Assembly: GCF_031143425.1 (NCBI RefSeq)
Contig: NC_090440.1
Span: 1,269,001,123 to 1,269,065,122 of the forward strand
Direction of reading: 5' to 3'
Length of the DNA stretch: 64,000 bases
From: Pleurodeles waltl
Lineage: Eukaryota; Chordata; Amphibia; Caudata; Salamandridae
The notes beneath the pieces were generated by a model. It worked only from the letters and a program-made list of their open reading frames with translations, searched no databases and was not told where the DNA came from. Each line of letters begins with the position of its first letter. Position 1 is the first letter of the stretch. This document shows, in pieces, positions 55,197-64,000 of the stretch. Made by a program: the position numbers and the translations under genes.

Positions 55197-57750
55197 GGTT
55201 GGAACACAACAGTTCCCTGCTGCTGAGGTATCTGTTGCACTAAAGCTCCCTGCACTCCTGTTTGAGCTGCCTTAATCTGCATCACCATTGCCTTCTCCTT
55301 CATCTTTTTCTGCTTCAACTCAATCTTATCACTACAGTAGTTTGCATACTGCAACATCTAATCAATCGGCCTCGCTTGCCAGCAAATCAAATGACTTTTA
55401 ATCATCTGACCTATTTCAGGTCTCAATCCTTCCACAAACATGAACACAAAGTGCAACATGTCTTTCGGCTCAATCACTTCCTCACCACTGTACTCCTTAA
55501 ATGCCTTCAACAATATCTCATAATAAGTATGTATTGACTCTTTTACTTCCTGCACTGTCCTATCAATTCTCTGCCAATCAATATTTTCGGCGAGATTCTC
55601 ATCTTCAGGAACTCAAACACCTTATAATAACGTTTCATCACTTCAGGTGATGGTGCACCTGTAACTCTGTTCCTTTGTGGTTTACTCGTCAGCCATCCCA
55701 CTGCTCTTTTGCACTCAACACACCAGCTGGCACTGCTATCTCCAACAGAGTATTCAAGTCTTCCCACAGACATTTCGAAAGCTTCACAAATCTATCTGTC
55801 TGTTGGTACCACTCAACTGGTTTCTCTCTCAATTTTTGGCAATCATTTGTGAATGACAAAATATCACTCCTGTGCCAGGGACCATGAACGAGTTGCCCTC
55901 CTGGAATTTCTCTCATTGGTAATATTTTTTGTGGATCTTTTTCCTTCTGAACACTTTTAGATCCTTCTTATGAATTTTGTTTCTGTTTATCCTTCTTCTT
56001 TGCCCATCTGCCTTCCCACTTCTCTATTGCTCTCCAAATCTGAGCACTCAGCAATAATTCTTTGAGATGCACTTTCATCCCAGCTGATCTCATGTGTTCA
56101 AAATCTTTTGCCTCAAAATCTAGTCTGTAGCTTTGTTTCAAATGCTTTGTTTTCTCAATTTCTATGTCATGTTTATTTTTCAGATCTACAATTTCTGATG
56201 TGTCTTACCCACTTCTCTCGTAACTATTTTACACAAGTATCTCAGCTCTTCTTCGGTATAGGATTCTAACCTATTCACTCCCATTGATCCCCCGACCAGT
56301 TCAGTTATTTCTGTAGGTATCCTTACACAATCGATTTGTTCTTCACCCTTGGATGTATTTCGAGGGGAATTCAGACTATCTAACCACTCATTTAACTGCT
56401 GTGCTGTTAATCCCTGTAATGAAACATTACTTGCACTTGGCAATGGTACCTGTTGTACCACTGCACCTGGAGGCTGCGGTGTCAAAAGCTTCAAGCTCTG
56501 ACTTACACTCGGGGCATTTACAGCATCTGGAAGAGCAACAAGAGGACTAAGATCCATTAATGGTCTAGATCCATCAAAGGTCTGACCCATAGATGATATT
56601 ACTTGTAAATGATCTCTCACCCCCCCTTCTCATGAGGCTTTGCAACATTTCACCCTGTCCTCCTGCAATCAGGATTATTCTGCGCAAACAATGGTACAGC
56701 TGGACCAACAGTAATCAGCAGCGATATTGCATGTGGTGCCGCTCTGACACCTGCATTTTGTGGAAGGGCTACTCCCATACTCTGATTCATCACTGGTGTC
56801 ACATCTTACTGTGTCCCTGTCATTAGTGTGAACTTCAGCAAACCCTGTGGCTCTGCCTAAGGCAACAACATTGGAGTTGGTTCAACTTGGACTAGCATTG
56901 GCCTCGGAACCACTTGCTCCGTAGACACCACTAATTTTAAAGTTGTTTTGAGAACTGGTATCTCGGGATACATTCTTTGTACCGGTGGTGGGTGCACCTG
57001 CACTTGGACTAACGAAGTAGTCACTGCATATCGAGTACTCTGCACTACCCCTTGTACCTGTCCATTATCTGTTAGTACTGGTCCCACTGTCCCCGACACT
57101 TGAGCTGGGGCAGTTGGGGCAGAACTAGTACTAGGACCCCCTTCATGTATCGCATATGGTGGAGGTCGGTTCATCAACACCTGCATAATATGATCCTCAG
57201 TATCTGAATCCTCTTCCACATAAGTCTTTTTCTTCTCCTTACTCCCGACAAACTCTTATCACTCTTGCTAGTCACCTCTTTCTCTTCTGACTCATCTTCC
57301 TCTGTAATAGCAGGAAACAACTTAACACCTTGCAATGTCGACATTCTCTACTTTTTCTGTTCCCAATCTCATCTTGCCTCTGCTAAGGACTTCTCTACGT
57401 TCCTTATTGTCCTCTGGAATTTAATTTCTTGCTGTTGTCTTGCTATGAGCTCCCAAACTGCTAATGCCTCAAACTGTGCTGGCCTCAGAAGTGGCTTCTT
57501 CTCATACAACGTCATTCGCAATTGATCCAAAATTCCTAAATTGGACATTCCATGCTTTGGAAATGCTAAAGCTCCCTGTTTCTCTGTCACTTTGCACTAC
57601 TGCGTTAACCAAAAACATGGTGCGACACCTCCCTCCTCCATTACAATAAATGGCGGAGAACTTTCCGGTGGGGTTGTCTCCCCCACTGTCGCCTTAATGT
57701 AGCTATCTCCCTTCATGACACTCCTAAACGCTCCCTTTCTCACTTAACTT
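55197..57750 (-). pseudogene. gag: ERV-2 gag, fragmented
   Basis: Pieces in changing frames follow the order of ERV-1 gag. The matrix start lies around 57590-57740 (GETTPPES... and LTEKQGALAF-like text), then PAQFEALAVWELIARQQQ (about 57430-57480). A PPPYAIHEGGPSTSSAP late-domain region is in the frame 56857-57219. Capsid blocks EKPVEWYQQTDRFVKLSKC (55689-55916) and FMFVEGLRPEIGQM (55358-55555) come last. The PPPY motif in both copies supports it as a true late domain. At least seven breaks are visible. Confidence 0.8.
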
Positions 57751-58280
57751 ATACACATACTTGTTGACCACGGCCACTCAACCCACTAAACCAGACAGAT
57801 TACAACATAAAACCCAAGAGTCTCCTACACATGTCAATATACTCCGGAGTCTTAGACCACGCATGGTCCGTACATCACCAACAACCATGTGGACAATTTT
57901 TTTGGCACAAAGCGCCACCCACATGTAGTTTGACGACCCCTACTCTCCTACTGTGGAGCGCACACACTCCTACTAAATCTCAACTGGAGACAGACTGCCT
58001 ACTTTCCTTTCATACATCACAATTCACCTGGGGTCTGCATAAGCCTTAGCAAGCGCAACCTACCACTTTAACACTATCATAAAGATGCCAAGAACAAACC
58101 CAACTTTACTAGCGGGATCCAGGATCTTGGAAAGTCATTTCTGGGCTTAAGGGGACATCATTCATGCTACAATTGCCATTTCAGAAAAACAAAAAACAAA
58201 CCTTAAAAAATGAATAACTAGCCCTAATTTAAACTACCACCATAACCATCGGTCATCACATAACTAATTCTCCAAGGAAA
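57751..58280 (-). promoter_or_regulatory. ERV-2 5' leader
   Basis: It lies between primer site and gag; no frame is recognised. The block with ACTCCGGAGTCT (57840-57851) matches the ERV-1 leader. Confidence 0.6.
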
Positions 58281-58301
58281 CTAACCATCAAACTGCTACC
58301 A
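58281..58301 (-). promoter_or_regulatory. ERV-2 primer-binding site, initiator tRNA-Met type
   Basis: The minus strand reads TGGTAGCAG and then GATGGTTAG five bases after the LTR end, a more decayed form of the ERV-1 site. Confidence 0.75.
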
Positions 58302-58306
58302 AAAAC

Positions 58307-60736
58307 TGCCAGCACGCCTGATTCTTAGTAAGTAAAGTTACAAGGGGACGGCTATAGGTTGATGAACCTTTTGGATCACATGAAGTATCCTAGCTATGGT
58401 GTAACCAATGACCATCAATATTCAATACACAATCAGTGACCAATAAGCAAAACATTAATCATCAGTAAATAGCATCAACATCTCATGAATAACCACAACT
58501 CGAGTGTACATTTTATCAATTTTATTTCCCTATTTGTTACAACTCTAAGTCATAAGGTTAATTCAAACTTTATTCAATTCACTCAAGATCAATTCACTAG
58601 TGAACTCTAATAACATAACCTAATCAGTACTTGAGAAAATATACGTTCTAATGCCTCAACATAAGACAATAAAGAAGAACTTGCTAACATGAATAGCAGG
58701 GTTCAGCAAATCAGTCCATCAATCATTTTTCACCGTCGGCGTCACCAAAGAACCTTACCTAACCCAGATCAACATTAGCATGTGGGGCTTCATGTGAAAA
58801 CAATTTAGAACAGGAATTTGGAAAACATCTAACTAGAAGAAAAACTATAAAACAGCGCAGTTGATATCTACAAAGAAAAGGCAATAAAGTCAAACAGTCA
58901 CATTGTCATAGCTACCTATCCACAGTATCGATCAGCAACAAAGTCAGTCTTCGTCTTCAGGTCATCAATCGATCAGCAATGCATCAGGCTTTCAAGAGCA
59001 TGAGCCCAATGACAGAATTTCGAATCACTTTGAACGTCCACGCTTAACCTCGAACATCTATTCCCTCCAACGGTTCTCCCTCTGGATTTGAAGTTTTCTC
59101 CCTTTGTCACAAAATCATATTAAAGTTACCCAGCCCATCCCCAAAAACCTAATTGGTCAATTAGTCACCATATGTGATGCTAGCCAATGTATTTTATTTT
59201 ACAAATCTATATGTTCTAATATTTCGTCACTCTCAGGTTGTCGATTGGTTCACTGTATGATGTCCTCATCATTCGGCTCATCAGGTATCGAAAAATGTTT
59301 CATATTCTTCTCCAGTCAGCGTCTCTATTGTTGGAGTCCTGGGAAAGTACATCTTGTCTGCTTTTCACCGGTTTTGATACAAATGTGTTTCCCCCATCCT
59401 GCCCATCGATTCATTGAAGAATAGTCTAGCTAAGCAGATTTTATTAACATAGGTGGTCTGGGTCAGTGCAACCCGTCAGCTTTTCTACATTGCACGATTA
59501 GTCAGCTTTTGCATGAGGCCTGGCAAAACTAGGCCACAACTTCAACTAAGTTAACTCCATAATATAATGGAAAACATACGTTATACATCTCAATATGACC
59601 TATTACTACATCATTAGTATACATTTTCAACATTTCATGCATTTTTATCATTTTAGTATAATTGATGTGAGTTGACAGCCACTCTTCATGGGCATATTTT
59701 CAAATGTGCACATTAATTTCTCTATGGTTAATTATTTCTATCATTTTCTAGTTTATCAAAACACATAGGCCCGTATTTATACTCCGTTTGCGCCGAATTA
59801 GCGTCGTTTTTTTCGACGCAAATTCGGCGCAAAACTAACGCCATATTTATACTTTGGCGTTAGACGCGTCTAGCACCAAAGTATGGGCAAAGAGCGTCAT
59901 TTTTTTGCGTGAACGCCTTCCTTGCGTTAATGAGATGCAAGGAAGGCGTTCCCGTCTAAAAAAATGACGGCGACGCAAATGCGTCGTATTTATACTCCCG
60001 GGCAAAAATCACGCCCGGGAGTTGGCGGGTCAAAAAACCCCGCATTTGCGCCACTATTTAACGCCTGGGTCAGGGTAGGCGTTAAGGGGCCTGTGGGCTC
60101 AAAATGAACCCACAGGTGCCCTCCCCTGCCCCCCAGGGACCCCCCCTGCCACCCCTGCCCACCCCAGGAGGACACCCAAGGATGGAGGGACCCACCCCAG
60201 GGACATTCAGGTAAGTTCACGTAAGTATAATTTTTCATATTTTTCAATTTTTTTTGGGTGGCATAGGGGGGCCTTATTTGTGCCCCCCTACATGCCACTA
60301 TGCCCAATGACCATGCCCAGGGGACATAAGTCCCCTGGGCATGGCCATTGGGCAAGGGGGCATGACTCCTGTCTTTACTAAGACAGGAGTCATTTAAATG
60401 GCGTCTGGGCGTCGAAAAAATGGCGCAAATCGGGTTAAGACGATTTTTTAGCGTCAACCCGACTTGCGCCATTTTAAGACGCCCTAGCGCCATTTTCCCC
60501 CTACGCCGGCGCTGCCTGGTCTACGTGGTTTTTTTCCACGCACACCAGGCAGCGCCGGTCTGCTTGCGCCGGCTAACGCCATTCCATAAATACGGCGCCC
60601 GCATGGCGCTTCGGAATGGCGTTAGACGGCGCTAAATTTTTTGACGCTAAACTGCGTTAGCGCAGTTTAGCGTCAAAAAGTATAAATATGGGCCATAACA
60701 CTCATTAATATTCTTATTGACATATCTGCTTCAACA
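58307..60736 (-). repeat. ERV-2 5' LTR, enlarged by a MITE
   Basis: The LTR runs from TGCCAGCA (58307) to TTCAACA (60736). Without the 927-bp MITE and its 3-bp duplication it is about 1.5 kb, matching the 3' LTR end to end. TTTC follows at 60737-60740, completing the target duplication of the provirus. Confidence 0.9.
59768..60694. mobile_element. 927-bp palindromic MITE in ERV-2 5' LTR, duplication ATA
   Basis: Ends are GGCCCGTATTTATACT and, inverted, GGCCCATATTTATACT. ATA flanks both sides (59765-59767, 60695-60697). The 3' LTR shows the empty site. Internally there are several inverted repeats on GCGCC, GACGC and CCCGGG cores. TWA-like 3-bp duplication and GGCCC ends link it to the other MITEs. 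Confidence 0.9.
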
Positions 60737-60740
60737 TTTC

Positions 60741-61653
60741 TTTTTTTTTCCTTAGTAGGCAAACGGTTCAACAAGCGATGGCTGAGCTCATCAGACTCTG
60801 TCACCGAGTTCCATCGGATAAGTGAAGTTTTTGTTTTTCACATATACAAATGAAATGTTACTCAGAAATGGATTGCCGCTTTTTTAATCTCATCATCTTT
60901 TCCTTTTGCAGGTATCCCCAAGACAATAAAGGGAACAAGAAGAAACTGGCGTCGAAATGAGGAAACACCGCCAACATGAATGCTGAGCACCCGGAGAACA
61001 TGATGCAGAGGATGCCACGTCAACACAGGTGAGTACGAGGACGAGGGGGGAAACAGATGACGAGCAGGCATCCAAGTGCAGCATTGTACCTTAAGGGCTA
61101 TGCGCTTCACCTTACAATCTCTACATACATGACATACCTGACCTAACATCTCTAACCAACTGTATAAACCATACCTACCATACCTAACCTATCAATCCTA
61201 AGCTACAATGTCTAGCTACCATATACACCTTACCTACCATACTTCACTATATACCTAACTCACTGAACATACATACCACACCTCCTAACAGACCATTGTT
61301 AAATTACCATATCAACAATAAATACCATACATACTCTTCACTATAACTACCATACCAAACCCACCATATCTAAACTGACAGGCTTAAATGTTGAAAGGCC
61401 CAACATTTAAATCAAAAGATTCATTGAGCATCTTAAAATGGACCATACATACCTATTAGACCTACCTTTCATATTCTAGCTTCTTACCATAAGTACAATA
61501 CCTAACCTAAATTGCTATATTTGCTTTCCTTAGCTACCTATGATTCTTACTATCAATAAGCTACCATTCTTGAAAAACAAAACCTACAATGTCTACAATA
61601 ATTATGTACCATAACTCCCATTTTTATCTCTCTAACAAACGTACCACCCTACC
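60741..61653. repeat. ERV-2 right flank leading into degenerate TACC repeats
   Basis: Up to about 61100 nothing is recognised. From there to 61653 the plus strand is a loose series of TACCATACC, CTAACCTACC and similar phrases without constant period, an old microsatellite. Confidence 0.65.
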
Positions 61654-62649
61654 TGTTGTAAAAGGCCCTTTCTGCAGGGTTATCCCCAAACTGTTTGCCT
61701 TTCTCCTAATTTTCTCACACTCTTTTTTTTAGCTTTAGGACTCTGGGCACTTTACCACTGCTAATCAGTGCTAAAGTGCATGCACTCTCTCCCCTAAAAC
61801 TTGGCATATTTGGCTTACACCTAGTTGGCTTATCTAATTTACCTGTTGTCATCACAAACCCTCTTTGTCAACCAGGCTCACCAAAATCACCATAACTCTG
61901 CAACTAGGGGTGCAGGAGTCTTTTTATCTCCCTGAGTCTACTCTTCTTGTTGTTTATGGTGACTGATGTTCTTAGTTCGTTACCAACTGCATTACCTGCT
62001 CTAAATGTTATTGGGTCCCTTTTTATGCCTTACAGTGTTCAGGAAATGAGTATGACATCATATGCCCTGATAGTATGGTACGTCTTGTTTATGCCTTATG
62101 TAGGTACTCCCAAAGTAATGGTATTACATGCAAATTATGTGTGATTCACCCTTGACATCCAAAGAAATAATGGTTTGTTCATAATGTGCAAAACTTTAAT
62201 AACTGTGTTGTTTTGCCTAGCCAGGTTAACCAATCTAAAATGATAACTGTGTAATATGCACAGTAATGTTTTTCTCCCATGATGTTTTGCAGCCATATAG
62301 TAGTTTTCTTTTTGCACTCACTGTGATGTTTGTGACAACTGCCTAGTGACACAGTAATCACTGATTTATGTCATATTGGTCTATGATTTATGCACAATAT
62401 ATATTATATTTGTATATACTATTGTTTGAAGTCTCTTTGGGGTGTATGTATGGTGTCATTGGTGTGTGTGTGTGTTGCATAAATGTTGTACACATGACCT
62501 CTGGAGATAAGCCTCACTGCTCTGTGCCAAGCTACCAGGGGGTGAGCACATGTTATCTTTAGTTTGTAACTTACTCTCCCTGACTAGAATGGTGGTGTCT
62601 GCCTGGCTGAGGTGCAAACCCTAGCCAACCAGAAACCCCATTTCTAACA
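61654..62649 (-). mobile_element. Possible LTR unit TGTTAGAAATGGGG..., minus strand
   Basis: Read on the minus strand this unit starts TGTTAGAAATGGGG and ends TTTACAACA, so it has TG...CA ends. It interrupts the TACC repeat tract, which resumes at 62650. It contains TTTGGGGATAACCCTGCAG near its end and a short TG-repeat. A clear target duplication is not seen (CTACC left, GAACC right). No coding content. Confidence 0.5.
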
Positions 62650-63075
62650 GAACCTAACCTACATACCTGCCTATGTAGCATACCCAATCCATCATTCCTA
62701 CCACTATATGAAACTACTGCACCAAGTCTACCATACATAATTGACTTACATGCCTACTTACAATATACATCTACTTTTCCTCCTACAACACTTATCATGC
62801 ATATTTACCATAGATGTCAACTAAACCTTGCCTATCAGACCTTCCATATTTACAATACTCACCTACTATACATCCCCACCATACATACCATACATTGCCT
62901 ATCATATTTACCATAACTAACCTAAAATCTCTACATACCTGAACTTCCATACATACAAGACATGCATACAACCTATACATAGCCTATTAAATGTTACCTA
63001 CTATACCTACCATACTGTACCTAATATAACATACTTAACTACCATTCCTATTACGCCTGCTGTAACACCCTACTA
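62650..63075. repeat. Degenerate TACC/CATA microsatellite, second part
   Basis: It continues the tract broken at 61653, with phrases such as CATACCTACCATAC and CTAACC at irregular spacing. Confidence 0.75.
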
Positions 63076-64000
63076 GAACTACCACACGCGCGCCAACTAA
63101 AACACAAATTTCATTGTGTGAGGAGGTGGTCAGGCCTCAGAGGTGGCGGGGCCTTGAAGGGGACGGGCCTCATGCTGAGAAATCCCTAAGAGGCACTTTT
63201 GCCCCCATACTGCCCTCAAGCCCCCTTTCTACAAAAAAAAGTTAACTGAGACTGGTGCCAAAGGACTGGGGTGTTTTCACACCACTTAATTGACGTTGGC
63301 TGTTCAGAGCCGGAAAGCCTCTGTTTACAGTGGCATGCTGCTCATTTTTCCTGCCATTGTGCGATATTGGCTCCTCACCAGGTGACTGGTGTAATGAAAG
63401 TGGATATCATGTGTCACAAGGTGGCACTGTGAGAGTTGGGCCCCCCTCAGAATTTTTCACAATTGTTTTATAAAGATGGCAATGTTTAAATATGTCCAGA
63501 CCTATTTAAACATTGCAGTTAAGTACTGTTACCTTTTTAAAATGCAAAAACATGCTTCTGCTTAAAACAAAGGCATGTTATCTGTATAATGCTTCTTTTG
63601 GCCAGTGTCTGGCACCCTAGCGGGATCACTTGGGACCCCCCTAATGGGGCCCGCCCCCCAGTTTGACACCATCTCTGTGCCATGTTTATAAAATGGCGCA
63701 TGATGGTGCTAAGGAAAGGTTAGCGTAAAAGGAAATGACGCTGAACACTGTGACATGCCATAAGAAATAATTACGCTAATGCTTCAAAAGTGGTGTTAGA
63801 ACATTTTGCTGCACATTTAGCGCCAACCGATTAGAGCCATATTTAACCGTATTAGCATACAAAAACTGCACAAGCAAGAAATAAACATATGGGAAGACAA
63901 GACAGAGAATACAGGCTAGGAGAGATCCAACTGAGACCCCAATCAGAAAAGTACCAGCCAGGAGGGTCTTGAAAAGTCCCAGGAGAAGGTGAAGAGGAAG
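63076..64000. other. Unassigned DNA at the right edge, with traces of a GGCGC-type MITE
   Basis: No gene is recognised. Around 63690-63850 short phrases (AAATGGCGC, TTAGCGCCAA, GACGCT) recall the interior of the 59768-60694 MITE, suggesting an eroded relative, but no ends can be defined. Confidence 0.35.

Larger units (their letters stand above)
40435..60736 (-). mobile_element. ERV-2: older class I-like endogenous retrovirus with nested insertions
   Basis: This minus-strand provirus is bounded by two LTRs with TG...CA ends and the 4-bp direct repeat TTTC (40431-40434 and 60737-60740). Gene order matches ERV-1: leader, gag, zinc knuckle, protease, RT, RNase H, integrase, env. Removing the L2 LINE (5.3 kb), three MITEs and the 0.77-kb G-rich insertion leaves about 12.7 kb, close to ERV-1. 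I count about 35 differences in the first 240 bp of the LTRs, so it is much older than ERV-1. Every gene is broken by multiple stops and shifts. Confidence 0.9.

Overview
This window reads as repeat-dense nuclear DNA of a very large vertebrate genome, most probably a salamander or newt (inference). I find no convincing host gene, tRNA or rRNA. Almost everything interpretable is a transposable element, usually broken and often nested. The amphibian inference rests on the mix seen here: class I-like endogenous retroviruses (ERVs), L2-type LINEs with TTGA-type 3' ends, an L1/Tx1-like LINE, and many hairpin-rich MITEs. Some terminal motifs (TGTAGGA..., GGGCCATATGTA...) also resemble urodele repeats I remember; I could not check this.

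Layout. 1-4986: a decayed LINE with an AP endonuclease and reverse transcriptase (RT), plus strand. 5318-7075: an LTR-like element with 5-bp target duplication GTATG. 7076-10257: unexplained pyrimidine-rich DNA. 10258-13455: a 5'-truncated L2 LINE, minus strand, split at its RT catalytic motif by a probable solo LTR (11160-11921). 13456-17208: a fragment with a hammerhead-ribozyme-like fold, split by a 3.1-kb LTR-like element (13599-16677, duplication AATAC). 17209-17904: two MITE-like units, the second cut off where ERV-1 begins. 17905-31628: ERV-1, minus strand, gag-pro-pol-env between LTRs. 31629-34750: an L1/Tx1-like LINE fragment. 34953-36589: two hairpin-chain MITEs. 37890-38880: a degenerate CCACATAATTCC satellite. 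40435-60736: ERV-2, a diverged relative of ERV-1 with both LTRs and 4-bp duplication TTTC. It is swollen by a near full-length L2 LINE with a five-monomer tandem 5' region (45885-51187), three MITEs and a G-rich minisatellite insertion. 61654-62649: another LTR-like unit inside degenerate TACC repeats, which then continue. The last kilobase holds nothing I recognise.

The two ERVs are the centrepiece. They share gene order, a primer-binding site matching initiator tRNA-Met, a GPY/F-type integrase, and an Env with CXXC and CC motifs. Their LTR pairs date them relative to each other: ERV-1 LTRs differ by about 2%, ERV-2 LTRs by about 14% over the part I compared. ERV-2 is thus older, in keeping with its heavier load of later insertions. 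Because the two are homologous along their length, each is an empty-site control for the insertions in the other, so several MITE target duplications can be defined from this window alone. Both carry multiple stops, frame breaks and insertions and look non-functional.
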